Assembly: GCF_050320395.1 (NCBI RefSeq)
Contig: NZ_CP144459.1
Location: 2,294,001 to 2,358,000 of the forward strand
Direction: 5' to 3'
DNA from: Treponema_C sp050320395
GTDB taxonomy: Bacteria; Spirochaetota; Spirochaetia; Treponematales; Treponemataceae
Length of the DNA: 64,000 bases
This document shows positions 7,220 to 16,109 of the stretch, one piece after another (the first letter of the stretch is position 1; each line of letters begins with the position of its first letter). The position numbers were made by a program, and so were the translations under genes. The notes beneath the pieces are model-generated. The model saw nothing but the letters and a program-made list of their open reading frames with translations. It was not told the origin of the DNA and made no database searches.

Positions 7220-9304
7220 ATGAGTTTTGATATTTCAAGAATGCGAAATATCGGTATCAGTGCCCACATCGACTCAGGAAAAACCACCTTATCCGAACGT
7301 ATTCTTTTTTATTGCGATAAGATTCACGCAATCCATGAAGTACGCGGTAAGGACGGTGTCGGCGCTGTAATGGACAACATGGAATTGGAACGGGAAAGAG
7401 GAATCACCATACAGTCCGCTTCCACACAGGTTAAGTGGAAAGATCACACGATTAACGTTATCGACACACCCGGCCACGTAGACTTTACCGTTGAAGTTGA
7501 ACGCTCGCTGCGCGTTTTGGACGGAGCGATTTTGGTACTGTGTTCCGTCGGCGGCGTTCAGTCGCAGTCAATCACGGTTGACCGCCAATTAAAGCGCTAT
7601 CACGTTCCGAGAATCGCCTTTGTAAACAAGTGCGACCGCACCGGAGCGAATCCTTTTAAAGTCCGTATGCAGCTGCGCGAAAAATTGGGCTTAAACGCAT
7701 ACATGATGGAAATCCCCATCGGTTTGGAAGACAAACTCGAAGGTGTTGTGGACTTGGTTACGATGAAGGCCATATACTTTGAAGGCGACAGCGGAACCCA
7801 GCTTCGCTATGCCGAGATTCCCGCCCACTTGCAGGCCGATGCCGCAAAATACCGTGAAGAATTGCTCGATGCGGCTTCAATGTTCGACGATGAACTCATG
7901 GAAGCCATGCTCGAAGGCGGCGAAACTCAGGAAATGATTGAACGCGCTATCCGTAAGGGAACGCTGAGCGAGCAGTTTGTAGGCGTTTTCCTCGGTTCGG
8001 CATATAAAAACAAGGGTATCCAGCCGCTTTTGGATGCGGTAATCAAATACCTTCCGAATCCCACCGAGGTAAAAAATACCGCCCTCGACTTAAACAATAA
8101 TGAAGCTCCCGTTGAATTAAAGGCTGATGAAAGTCTTCCCTGTGTTTCTTTGGGCTTTAAGCTTGAAGACGGTCAGTACGGTCAGCTTACCTACGTGCGT
8201 ATATATCAGGGCTGCCTTAAAAAGGGCGATGAACTGATGAATACGCGTGCACGCAAAAAATTCAAGGTGGGCCGCCTTGTTCGTATGAACTCATCCAGTA
8301 TGGAAGACATTAATGAAGGAACGCCCGGCGATATCGTCGCCCTTTTCGGTATAGACTGCGCCTCCGGCGATACCTTTTGCCATCCGAGTTTAAACTATGC
8401 GATGACCTCGATGTTCGTTCCCGACCCGGTTATCTCTTTGGCAATCACTCCGAAGGATAAAAAATCGGCGGATCAAATGGCTAAGGCTTTAAACCGCTTT
8501 ACCAAAGAAGACCCCACCTTCCAAACCTATGTGGACCCCGAATCGAACCAAACGATTATCAAGGGAATGGGCGAGCTTCACTTGGAAGTATATATCGAAC
8601 GCATGAGACGCGAATACAAGTGCGAAGTTGAAACGGGTATGCCTCAGGTCGCCTACCGCGAAACCATTACTCAGCATGCCGACTTTAACTATACACATAA
8701 AAAGCAAACCGGCGGTTCCGGACAATACGGCCGTGTTGCAGGATTCCTTGAACCCTTGGAAGAAAAAGACTATGAATTTGTGGATGCAATCAAGGGAGGC
8801 GTAATTCCCAACGAATTTATTCCGTCCTGCGATAAGGGTTTCCGCGCTTCAATGACAAAGGGCTCTCTTATCGGATTCCCGATTGTCGGTATCAAGGCGA
8901 CCATTAACGACGGTCAATCCCACCCGGTAGACTCGTCGGATATCGCCTTCCAGCAGGCGGCTATCGGCGGCTTCCGCGAAGCTTATTTAAAAGCAAAGCC
9001 GGTTATTTTGGAGCCGATTATGAAGGTGTCCATCGAAGGTCCGACAGAATTCCAGGGCAATATGTTTGCGGTTATCAACCAAAGACGCGGTATTATCGTT
9101 TCTTCCACCGAAGACGGAAATTTCAGCCGCGTAGATGCCGAAGTACCGTTAAGTGAAATGTTCGGTTTTTCAACCGTATTGCGTTCATTGACACAGGGTA
9201 AGGCGGAGTTCTCAATGGAATTCGAAAAGTACGGAAAGGTACCGAACGCCATTGCCGAAACCTTGATGAAAGAATACGAAGAAAAACGTAAAAAGAATCA
9301 ATAA
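7220..9304 (+). CDS. fusA: Translation elongation factor G (spirochaete/mitochondrial EFG1 type)
   Basis: A 694-residue GTPase that drives ribosomal translocation. The G1 motif AHIDSGKTT, the DTPGH and NKCD motifs in the N-terminal GTPase domain, and the later EF-G domains (for example GMGELHLEVYIERM) are intact. The spelling AHIDSGKTT, not AHIDAGKTT, resembles mitochondrial EFG1 and the spdEFG1 group of spirochaetes. In that group translocation and ribosome recycling are split between two EF-G proteins, so a second EF-G elsewhere is expected. The start is placed at ATG 7220, after a GAGAGGT ribosome site; a TTG 18 bases upstream is in frame but overlaps that site. It is not in a str operon with rpsL/rpsG, which lie 12 kb away on the other strand. 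Confidence 0.95.
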   Translation: MSFDISRMRNIGISAHIDSGKTTLSERILFYCDKIHAIHEVRGKDGVGAVMDNMELERERGITIQSASTQVKWKDHTINVIDTPGHVDFTVEVERSLRVLDGAILVLCSVGGVQSQSITVDRQLKRYHVPRIAFVNKCDRTGANPFKVRMQLREKLGLNAYMMEIPIGLEDKLEGVVDLVTMKAIYFEGDSGTQLRYAEIPAHLQADAAKYREELLDAASMFDDELMEAMLEGGETQEMIERAIRKGTLSEQFVGVFLGSAYKNKGIQPLLDAVIKYLPNPTEVKNTALDLNNNEAPVELKADESLPCVSLGFKLEDGQYGQLTYVRIYQGCLKKGDELMNTRARKKFKVGRLVRMNSSSMEDINEGTPGDIVALFGIDCASGDTFCHPSLNYAMTSMFVPDPVISLAITPKDKKSADQMAKALNRFTKEDPTFQTYVDPESNQTIIKGMGELHLEVYIERMRREYKCEVETGMPQVAYRETITQHADFNYTHKKQTGGSGQYGRVAGFLEPLEEKDYEFVDAIKGGVIPNEFIPSCDKGFRASMTKGSLIGFPIVGIKATINDGQSHPVDSSDIAFQQAAIGGFREAYLKAKPVILEPIMKVSIEGPTEFQGNMFAVINQRRGIIVSSTEDGNFSRVDAEVPLSEMFGFSTVLRSLTQGKAEFSMEFEKYGKVPNAIAETLMKEYEEKRKKNQ

Positions 9305-9318
9305 CTGAAGGAGTAATC

Positions 9319-9999
9319 ATGATCAAACAGGATCTTATTGATCGCAGTCCGGTACGTTTTTTCGACCAAGCGACCAACGGCGGCTTAAAAGCCGGTGAAA
9401 TGGGAATTCTGACTTCAAAAAAAGGATTGGGTAAAACGGCGGTTCTTGTACAAATCGGTCTTGATATGCTGTTACAGGATAAAAAGGTTGTGCATGTTTC
9501 TTTTAACCAGCACACCAATTCCATTATAACATGGTATAAAGATATTTTTTGGGAAATGTCCAAAAAGAAAAATCTGGCAAATGCCGAAGAAATTAAAAAT
9601 GAATTACTCGGCAACCGGATTATTTTGAACTTTAACCAAAGCACCGTTTCAGCCGGTCAAATCGTAAGCACGCTCAAAGCGTTGATTGCAGGCGGTATTC
9701 CGACCGCATGTTTAATTATAGACGGCTTAAACTTTTCAACGGTACAGGCAAGCGATATTATAACGCTTAAAAATTATGCGGCGGAAGCGGGTTTTGTCAT
9801 TTGGGCAACCTGCAACTGCGAAGATGAAGACCCTTGTACCGTTATGAACGCGGAAACGGCTGCACAGATAAATACCATTGTGCACATGGAGCAAAAGGGC
9901 GATGCTATCGATATGACGGTTCTTAAAATGCACGGAGCCGAAGTTAAGGGTATCAATTTGCGTCTTGACCCGAAGACCCTGCTGATGGTGGAAAAATAA
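9319..9999 (+). CDS. Small RecA/KaiC-like P-loop ATPase of unknown role
   Basis: A 226-residue protein with one RecA-fold ATPase domain. The Walker A motif is SKKGLGKTA (about residues 34-42) and the Walker B strand is ACLIIDGLNF (about 133-142). The opening phrase about residue 15 (FFDQATNGGLKAGEMGILTSK) resembles RadA/KaiC/DnaB-type domains, where a substrate-targeting loop precedes Walker A. There is no second domain, zinc finger or DNA-binding helix. It begins 14 bases after fusA with a clear AAGGAG site and is followed by two hairpins, so it is the last gene of a fusA operon. No specific function is recognised; a role linked to translation is suggested only by position. Confidence 0.6.
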   Translation: MIKQDLIDRSPVRFFDQATNGGLKAGEMGILTSKKGLGKTAVLVQIGLDMLLQDKKVVHVSFNQHTNSIITWYKDIFWEMSKKKNLANAEEIKNELLGNRIILNFNQSTVSAGQIVSTLKALIAGGIPTACLIIDGLNFSTVQASDIITLKNYAAEAGFVIWATCNCEDEDPCTVMNAETAAQINTIVHMEQKGDAIDMTVLKMHGAEVKGINLRLDPKTLLMVEK

Positions 10000-10006
10000 T
10001 AAAAAA

Positions 10007-10048
10007 GAGGCGGTGATATCGTAAAGCAAAATGCTTTATACCCGCCTC
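10007..10048 (+). other. Long hairpin after the fusA operon
   Basis: GAGGCGG (10007-10013) pairs with CCGCCTC (10042-10048), and inside it TAAAGCA pairs with TGCTTTA around AAA. An A-run lies on its left side, so it could terminate leftward transcription. Together with the next hairpin it makes a two-part transcription barrier. Confidence 0.45.
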
Positions 10049-10057
10049 CCTTGTACA

Positions 10058-10099
10058 AGGCTGTCTCGAAAGCAACCGGCTTTTGCGGCAGCCTTTTTT
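10058..10099 (+). terminator. Rho-independent terminator of the fusA operon
   Basis: AGGCTG (10058-10063) pairs with CAGCCT (10089-10094). The inner arms CGAAAGC and GCTTTTG also pair, and the stem is followed directly by a T-run (10094-10099). The same interrupted AGGCTGTCT...CAGCCT architecture recurs at 17481-17532 and in the 69-bp repeats near 20.5 and 21.4 kb. Confidence 0.8.
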
Positions 10100-10142
10100 G
10101 TCGGACGTCTGTGCGTGAGTACAGGCGGCGCGATTGCAAAGC

Positions 10143-10168
10143 CGAAGCGGCGGTTTTCGGCCGCTTCG
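10143..10168 (+). other. Leader hairpin before the NFACT gene
   Basis: CGAAGCGGC (10143-10151) pairs perfectly with GCCGCTTCG (10160-10168). The stem ends just before the GAAGGGGG ribosome site of the NFACT gene, so it could affect translation or terminate readthrough. No T-run follows. Confidence 0.4.
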
Positions 10169-10185
10169 CTTGAGGAAGGGGGTGT

Positions 10186-11679
10186 ATGTCTTTAAATTAT
10201 AAAGAAATAGACGCTGTTTTGGACGAACTCGATTTGGAGGATTCCTTTATTCAAAATATTGTACAACCCGGTTACGACAGTCTTGCCCTATACGTATACA
10301 AAAAATCTTCCAAAACCGTCTACATATGCCTTGCACCCGGAGAATGCCGCATACACGAAACAAAACGTCCTATTCTCAAAAATAAAACCCCGCTGCGCTT
10401 TATGGAATTTTTAAAAAGCCGCATAAAAGGCGCAAAAATACAAAGCTGCCGTCAAATCGGAAGCGAGCGCATTATAGAGGTAAAACTGATTCAAGCGCAA
10501 ACGCCCTATATATTGTTTATGCGCTTATGGAGCGGTGCGGCCAACATCATCGTTACGGACGAAAACCTGCGCATTTTGGATGTCTTTTACCGGCGTCCCA
10601 AGCGGAATGAGGTAAGCGGCGGAACATTCAGTTTGCCCGAAAAAACGTCCCCTGCCGCGGATAATACCGCCCGGCAGCCAAAAACGGAAACCGGCAGGGA
10701 CTTTAAGAAAAAAGACTTTGAAAAACGCGACTTTACCGCCGAAGAATATGCCGACTGTTTTAAAGATGTCGACATCACAACCCTCAGTTTTAACGAACAG
10801 CTTGACCTCTGGTACGCCGAATACGGTAACACATCTTCGCGTACCTTGCTGCTGGCACAGGCGGAAAAAGCCTATAATCAAAGAAAAAGCCGTATTGAAG
10901 GCGCCCTTTTAAAACTTGAAGAAAAAAGGGCCGCTTTTTTGCATGCCGATTTATGGAAACATCAGGGAGACCTTATACTGGCAAACGCCCGCTTAATCGG
11001 GGGAAACGGCGCGAAGGTATTGCTGTGTACCGACTACGAAAACTCTCAAACCGTTTCCATACCCGTCGACCCGAAAAAAAGCGCCGCACAAAATGCCGCC
11101 GACTATTACGCGCGGTATAAAAAAGCGCGCAGCGGTTTAAGCGATTTGGAAAAAGATATTGCCGATTTAAGGCATGAACTGCAAAACGTAGAATCGGCGT
11201 ATAAGACGGTATGCGCAGAAGAAAACCCCATACGCATACGGCAATTTTTGCAAAAACAAACCGCCCCGCAAAAAGCACGGGACAAAAAACATCCGGGATT
11301 AAGCTTTTCCATCGGCGAATGGCATATTCTTGTAGGACGGAACGCCGCGGAAAACGATGAGCTTTTGCGTCACCATGTAAAAGGCCTTGATTGGTGGCTG
11401 CATACCCGTGATTACAGCGGCGGCTATGTGTTTATAAAAAACAGAAGGGGTAAAACCGTTCCTCTCGAAATCCTCATAGATGCGGGTAACTTGGCCGTCT
11501 TTTATTCAAAGGCGCGCAGTGCAAAAACGGCCGACCTCTACTATACGCAGGTAAAACACTTAAGGCGGGCAAAAAACGCACCTAAGGGAACCGTTTTACC
11601 CGACCATGAAAAAAACATCTGCATCACCCTCGATAACGAGCGCATACGAAAAATGGAGAAGATGAAAGACGATGATTGA
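10186..11679 (+). CDS. NFACT / RqcH-family protein (Fbp54, FbpA-like)
   Basis: A 497-residue member of the NFACT family, the bacterial counterpart of Rqc2/NEMF. RqcH binds stalled 50S subunits and adds alanine tails to trapped nascent chains; some members were first described as fibronectin-binding proteins. N-terminal NFACT-N features include SGAANIIVTDENLRILD (about residues 111-128). A coiled coil lies in the middle (IEGALLKLEEKRAAF and KARSGLSDLEKDIADLRHEL). The C-terminal NFACT-R/DUF814 domain has VGRNAAENDELLRHHVKGLD and WWLHTRDYSGGYV. The protein is a little shorter than the roughly 570-residue B. subtilis RqcH. Its end overlaps the start of the MATE gene by eight bases, so the two are translationally coupled. 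Confidence 0.85.
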   Translation: MSLNYKEIDAVLDELDLEDSFIQNIVQPGYDSLALYVYKKSSKTVYICLAPGECRIHETKRPILKNKTPLRFMEFLKSRIKGAKIQSCRQIGSERIIEVKLIQAQTPYILFMRLWSGAANIIVTDENLRILDVFYRRPKRNEVSGGTFSLPEKTSPAADNTARQPKTETGRDFKKKDFEKRDFTAEEYADCFKDVDITTLSFNEQLDLWYAEYGNTSSRTLLLAQAEKAYNQRKSRIEGALLKLEEKRAAFLHADLWKHQGDLILANARLIGGNGAKVLLCTDYENSQTVSIPVDPKKSAAQNAADYYARYKKARSGLSDLEKDIADLRHELQNVESAYKTVCAEENPIRIRQFLQKQTAPQKARDKKHPGLSFSIGEWHILVGRNAAENDELLRHHVKGLDWWLHTRDYSGGYVFIKNRRGKTVPLEILIDAGNLAVFYSKARSAKTADLYYTQVKHLRRAKNAPKGTVLPDHEKNICITLDNERIRKMEKMKDDD

Positions 11680-13033
11680 TATGACAACCGGAAATCCGGG
11701 AAAACTCATTACACGATTTGCCCTGCCTCTTTTGCTCGGAAATATTTTGCAGCAAACCTATAATATCGTCGACAGTATTGTAGTCGGAAACTTTATCGGA
11801 TCTGAAGCCCTTGCGGCTGTCGGCAATTCGGGCATTATTATTTTTTTGCTCATATCCATGTTTGCGGGAATCGGCATGGGCGCCGTCATTCTCGTCTCGC
11901 AGTTTTTCGGCGCAAAGCAGGAAGAAAAGCTTCGAACGGCCGTCGATACTATTTATATCGGTATGTCTGTTGCCGCCCTGATTATAACCCTGTGCGGTAT
12001 CGGTGCAGCCGAACCTTTTTTACGCCTTATGCATACCCCCGAAGGTGCAACCATGGAAATGTCGGTGACCTATGTGCGTACAATCTTTTTAGGGACGGCC
12101 ATGTCGTTCGGCTACAACATAAACGCTTCTATTTTACAGGGCATCGGAGACAGTAAATCGCCTCTTTTGTTCTTAAGTATCGCGACCGTCTTGAATATTG
12201 TGCTCGATTTACTCTTTGTCACCGTGTTCGACATGGGGGTATTCGGTGTTGCCTTGGCTACGATTATAGCTCAAGGAACATCCTTTATTTTCGGCGCAGT
12301 ATATATAAACCGAAAAATTAAAATCTTCCGTCTCTTTTCGCACCGTATGCGTTTTGACAGCAGAATCCTATTGCAAAGTTTTCAAATAGGTCTTCCGGCC
12401 GGTATACAAAATCTTTTGTTTTGCGTAGGCACCATCGTTTTGCAGCGCTTGGTAAACAGTTACGGCCCGGCTTTTATGGCGGGCTACAGCGCAACCAATA
12501 AAATCGACATGTTTGTATTTATGCCCATCTTAAGCTTTGCCAACGCTATTACCACCTATGTCGGCCAAAATGTCGGAGCAAAAAATCTGGACAGGGTAAA
12601 AGAAGGAGTGCGCAGCGCACTCATAATTTCGGTGAGTACGGCAATTATAATGAGCATCCTCGTTACCATTTTCGGCCGTTATCTGCTTATGGCATTCACC
12701 CAGGATGCCGAGGTAATTAAAACGGGAGAAGAATTTATCAAACGCCTTATGCCGGGCTATTTTTTACTGGCAATTATCTTTACCCTGAACTCAACCGTGC
12801 GCGGGGCCGGGGAAACCTTTATGCCCATGCTGGCTTCGTTTGTTTCTTTATTGGTTGCACGTGTTCCCCTTGCCTACCTTTTCAATTATATCGGCGGACG
12901 GTACAATATATTTTGGTGCTACGGTGCGGGCTGGTTTGCAGGAAGCCTCATTATCGTCTCCTATTATCTCAGCGGCCGCTGGAAAAATAAAGCGTTCAGA
13001 TTTGTCGAAGAGGCGGAGAAACCTAAAAGATAA
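11672..13033 (+). CDS. MATE-family multidrug/toxin exporter
   Basis: A 453-residue inner-membrane antiporter with about twelve hydrophobic segments. Family features are the N-terminal TRFALPLLLGNILQQTYNIV and its internal repeat in the second half (QSFQIGLPAGIQNLLF). MATE proteins export cationic drugs, flavins or small metabolites using a sodium or proton gradient. The start given overlaps the upstream NFACT gene; ATG 11681, three codons later, is equally possible. The drug range cannot be read from sequence. Confidence 0.88.
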   Translation: MIDMTTGNPGKLITRFALPLLLGNILQQTYNIVDSIVVGNFIGSEALAAVGNSGIIIFLLISMFAGIGMGAVILVSQFFGAKQEEKLRTAVDTIYIGMSVAALIITLCGIGAAEPFLRLMHTPEGATMEMSVTYVRTIFLGTAMSFGYNINASILQGIGDSKSPLLFLSIATVLNIVLDLLFVTVFDMGVFGVALATIIAQGTSFIFGAVYINRKIKIFRLFSHRMRFDSRILLQSFQIGLPAGIQNLLFCVGTIVLQRLVNSYGPAFMAGYSATNKIDMFVFMPILSFANAITTYVGQNVGAKNLDRVKEGVRSALIISVSTAIIMSILVTIFGRYLLMAFTQDAEVIKTGEEFIKRLMPGYFLLAIIFTLNSTVRGAGETFMPMLASFVSLLVARVPLAYLFNYIGGRYNIFWCYGAGWFAGSLIIVSYYLSGRWKNKAFRFVEEAEKPKR

Positions 13034-13055
13034 CATTATTTCCTACCGCATTGGT

Positions 13056-13137
13056 CTAACCGCAAGGCGCGCTAAGAACGCAAAGAATGTCTCCCTCTTT
13101 TCAGAGATACTTAATCTTTTTGCGCCTCTGCGTTCTT
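13056..13137. terminator. Convergent inverted-repeat element between MATE and M20 genes
   Basis: AAGAACGCA (13074-13082) pairs with TGCGTTCTT (13129-13137), with an inner TCTC/GAGA pair. The outer segment AACCGCAAGGCGCGC resembles short 'CGCAAAGACGC'-type repeats that occur in many bacterial genomes. It sits between convergent genes and probably ends transcription from both sides. Pairing is imperfect and no strong T-run is present. Confidence 0.4.
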
Positions 13138-14562
13138 TTATACGCTCCGTATCAATTCCCGATAAAAACGGATTCCGCGTTCAAAATTATCGATTTCCAT
13201 ATGCTCGTTTATACCGTGAACACTCTCGCGTTGTACATTGCTCATTTCAAAGGGAGTAAAGCGGTAGACGGCGGAGCATATTTTGCAGTAATGGCGTGAA
13301 TCGCTTGCAGCAAGCATAATGTAGGGAACGGCCGGAGTATTCGGGAACTCTTTTTCCAAGGCAGCGCACAAAAGGTTCCAGCCGCGGTTTAATTCCGATT
13401 CGGGAGACGCTTCATGCCCTCGAAGCAGTTCCGCACGGACTCCGAAGCGTGATGCGCGCTTTTGCAAAGAAGCTAAAACCCCGTCCGTCGTATCGCCGCC
13501 TGCAATGCGCAGGTTGGCTGTAAAAAACGCGTTTGACGGAAGAACGTTTACCGCATCGGAGCCCCGGGCCATCGTAAAAGCGCAGCTTGTTTGCACCAGG
13601 GCGCGCGCGGAACCTCCGGCCGCTTTAAAAACCGTCCGTATGAGGGGAGCAAAAAGGCGGGGAAAGCGGAACAGTATATTAAAGGGAAATCCCATACATT
13701 TTGATAATGAACTCAACATGGCGCAAAGGGCGGAACTTACACGCGCTTTGAAGGGAGGATTTTTTTCAACCGAAGCTGCAAAGGCGCCGAGCCTTCCCAG
13801 AGGACTTTTTCGAGGCGGCGTACTTGCATGCCCTCCCGTACTCTGTGCATAAAAGCCTATGTCGGCAACCCCCTTTTCGGTAATGCCTATCATAGCCGCC
13901 TTGCCGCTCATCATAGGAAGGGGTTTTTCAACGACGGCCCCTCCTTCATCCAAAACAAAGAGGGGCTTAACAGCGCGCCTTTCCAATTCCTCAACGAGGG
14001 CGCAAGCTCCCCATCCCATCGTTTCTTCGTTGTGTGAAAAAGCAAGGTAGATGTCAACTGAAGGAGTAAAGCCGTCGGCCGCCAAGGTTTCGCAAGCTTC
14101 CAAAATTGCACATAAACTTCCCTTATCGTCAATCGCGCCCCGGCCCCAGACGGCTCCATCGGCAATAACACCGCCGAAGGGCTCGTAGTTCCAGCCTTTT
14201 TCAGGGGCGGGTACCGTATCCTGATGGGCTGTAAGAACAATACATGAGGAGGAGTCTTTTCCCCGAAGGCGCAAAAGCAAAGGATAGCGGCCGACCTTTA
14301 TGCGCTCACAGGTTTTAAAAACCGACGGATAAAGGCGCTTCAATTCGGAATGCAGGGTGTCAAAAATATCGCTTTTTATATCGGCTTCACGCGTGTCCCG
14401 TTCTGCCGGCAAAGACACGGAGGGGATGCGCAATATATGTGCCAAGCGTTCGGCCGGAGAACTAAGCTGCAGAGCAGCACGCTTCACAGAAGCGGGCTTC
14501 GAAGCTTTTCCGCTTTTTTTTACCGCAGAGTCTGCGGCTTTATCTTTTACAACGGTTTTCAT
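13138..14562 (-). CDS. M20-family metallopeptidase (carboxypeptidase / amidohydrolase)
   Basis: A 474-residue zinc hydrolase of the M20 family. The metal site is intact: LTAHQDTVPAP with the first His and Asp, VWGRGAIDDKGSL with the bridging Asp, and FSHNEETMGWG with the catalytic Glu pair. An inserted dimerisation ('lid') domain follows. The length and the N-terminal extension match the long PM20D1/Cps1-like carboxypeptidases, not the short ArgE type. There is no signal peptide and the N-terminus is Lys/Ala-rich, so it is cytoplasmic. It is the third gene of an operon with two membrane proteins, which suggests it hydrolyses what they import (a peptide or N-acyl amino acid). The substrate is inference. 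Confidence 0.85.
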   Translation of the reverse strand: MKTVVKDKAADSAVKKSGKASKPASVKRAALQLSSPAERLAHILRIPSVSLPAERDTREADIKSDIFDTLHSELKRLYPSVFKTCERIKVGRYPLLLRLRGKDSSSCIVLTAHQDTVPAPEKGWNYEPFGGVIADGAVWGRGAIDDKGSLCAILEACETLAADGFTPSVDIYLAFSHNEETMGWGACALVEELERRAVKPLFVLDEGGAVVEKPLPMMSGKAAMIGITEKGVADIGFYAQSTGGHASTPPRKSPLGRLGAFAASVEKNPPFKARVSSALCAMLSSLSKCMGFPFNILFRFPRLFAPLIRTVFKAAGGSARALVQTSCAFTMARGSDAVNVLPSNAFFTANLRIAGGDTTDGVLASLQKRASRFGVRAELLRGHEASPESELNRGWNLLCAALEKEFPNTPAVPYIMLAASDSRHYCKICSAVYRFTPFEMSNVQRESVHGINEHMEIDNFERGIRFYRELIRSV

Positions 14563-14574
14563 ACTTTTTGAGCC

Positions 14575-15240
14575 TCATACGATATTACGTTTATATAAAA
14601 ACCGTGCACCGGCAGCCGTAACCGCAACCGATACGGGAATCAAGGCCCCCGAAATCGTTTGGGCGATACCCACGGGTAAACTCACATAGAGAATGAACAC
14701 AAAGGCAAGCGGTAAAACGGAGATTTTCCAGTTTTGGGAAATAAACATATAACCCAAGGCGCCGAAAAGGGCCGGAATAACGTTTGCAAAGGCGGGGGCC
14801 AAAACGGGAGAAGATAAAAAAGGAGTAAGAGGTACAAGGAGCAGGACTCCCGCGCACAGCATTGCGGTTGTAACAAGGGTTGAAACCGCCACCGACAGGG
14901 TCGATAAAATCTCGCCTTCGGCGGTTCCCGACTCAAAACCTGCGGTTTTAAGGGCGTTTAAAGCGCAGGGAATTTTCAAATTGGTAAGATTACCCGTAAT
15001 AAAGGCCAAATACGAGGCTGACGGTCCCAAAATCGGGCCGAAGGTAACCGCCTCTATAATTCCTATCGGAATATAGATAATACCGACCTTAAGAATACCG
15101 GCGGCAACGAGCTTTCCGTCGGGCCACACTCCCAAATAAGCGCATACGGCGGCCGGAACCGCACAGATAATAACCAAAGAAAGGGCCGTCCACAGCCTCC
15201 CGGTAAAATGCACATCGTAAGATAAACTATGCCGTTTCAT
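14575..15240 (-). CDS. Integral membrane protein linked to DUF5058 and an M20 peptidase
   Basis: A 221-residue polytopic membrane protein with about six hydrophobic segments and no recognised family motif. A distinctive conserved-looking stretch is PIGIIEAVTFGPILGPSASY followed by LAFITGNLTNLKIPCA (about residues 65-100), a small-residue loop of the kind seen in transporter pores. ATG 15240 is used because a GAGG ribosome site lies seven bases upstream; a TTG two codons earlier is less likely. It sits 28 bases after the DUF5058 gene and 12 bases before the M20 peptidase. The two membrane proteins probably form one transporter, but this is inference. Confidence 0.65.
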   Translation of the reverse strand: MKRHSLSYDVHFTGRLWTALSLVIICAVPAAVCAYLGVWPDGKLVAAGILKVGIIYIPIGIIEAVTFGPILGPSASYLAFITGNLTNLKIPCALNALKTAGFESGTAEGEILSTLSVAVSTLVTTAMLCAGVLLLVPLTPFLSSPVLAPAFANVIPALFGALGYMFISQNWKISVLPLAFVFILYVSLPVGIAQTISGALIPVSVAVTAAGARFLYKRNIV

Positions 15241-15268
15241 ATACAAACCTCATATTGCCGAAGCTTTT

Positions 15269-16009
15269 TCAGGCGGCGAAGACGGCAAAAATCATGCCGG
15301 CTATCATACTGACAGGAAGGGCAAAGCCTTCAAGATTTTTTACCCCGTACTTTTTTACCGCAAAATCGCAAAGAGCCGAAACAACGGCGGAAATCAGCAT
15401 CACCGCAATCGAAATCAAACCGGTACGCGGATTTATCCGCAGAGCAATGACGGGATTGCCCAAAAAGGTACAAATCATACCCATAAACATTGAAGCGACT
15501 ACCAATTTCCCCCAGCGGTTATCTTTTTGTTTCATATTTTGCAAGCCGCGGTTGTAACGTTTCAAAAAAAGCAGGTTAAAAAGCGGACCCGAAATAATAC
15601 ACACGGTCATAACCACTATAATCGATACGAATACTTTGGGGGTTAAAAGTTTTAAAAGCAAGGCTTCAATGCCTGCTGCCGAAGCTGCAGCGTTTGCGGC
15701 AATCAATTCATATTGAACGGCTCCTATAACCGAAAGCCGTATCCACGAAAGCGGCACTCCCAAACCGCCGGCCATGGTTATAAGACCGAGTAAAATCGCC
15801 GTTGACGGAATAAGGGTAAATACCGCACTTGAGCGTATAACCGCAGCTATCTTTTTTTTATCTATTCCTGCTGCAAGAGCCGCACGGTAAGAACTCAGGG
15901 CAAAAACAAGGGATACCAGCACAATAAAGAGGGCAACCGCAGCACCGACAGCGTACATAAAAGCCGAATTGGCCGGTACGCCCGCACCTCCCTCCGACAA
16001 ACCGTTCAT
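15269..16009 (-). CDS. DUF5058-like membrane protein
   Basis: A 246-residue membrane protein resembling the DUF5058 family: an N-terminal span after a short head, a basic cytoplasmic loop (YRAALAAGIDKKKIAAVIRS), the phrase WIRLSVIGAVQYELIAAN, and four to five further spans. The start is ATG 16009, five bases after an AGGAGG site; a longer in-frame reading exists but would run through the leader hairpins. It is the first gene of a three-gene operon ending in an M20 peptidase. DUF5058 proteins have no established function; transport of the peptidase's substrate is the natural guess. Confidence 0.65.
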   Translation of the reverse strand: MNGLSEGGAGVPANSAFMYAVGAAVALFIVLVSLVFALSSYRAALAAGIDKKKIAAVIRSSAVFTLIPSTAILLGLITMAGGLGVPLSWIRLSVIGAVQYELIAANAAASAAGIEALLLKLLTPKVFVSIIVVMTVCIISGPLFNLLFLKRYNRGLQNMKQKDNRWGKLVVASMFMGMICTFLGNPVIALRINPRTGLISIAVMLISAVVSALCDFAVKKYGVKNLEGFALPVSMIAGMIFAVFAA

Positions 16010-16020
16010 ACTCCTCCTAT

Positions 16021-16090
16021 AAAAAGTCAAGAAGAAAGTGCCGACTTTCGATTGACTTTTTAGACACGTTCTCAACACAGTGAGAACGTG
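16021..16090 (-). promoter_or_regulatory. Structured 5' leader of the DUF5058 operon (two hairpins)
   Basis: Two strong hairpins lie between the predicted transcription start (near 16103) and the AGGAGG site. The first is CACGTTCTCA with TGAGAACGTG, a perfect ten-base pairing across 16064-16090. The second is AAAAAGTCAA with TTGACTTTTT (16021-16060), with an additional inner GAAAGT/ACTTTC stem. The second ends in a T-run directly before the ribosome site, so it could act as an attenuator. No known riboswitch class is recognised. Confidence 0.5.
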
Positions 16091-16109
16091 CATACAATAG
16101 TGTACCTAT

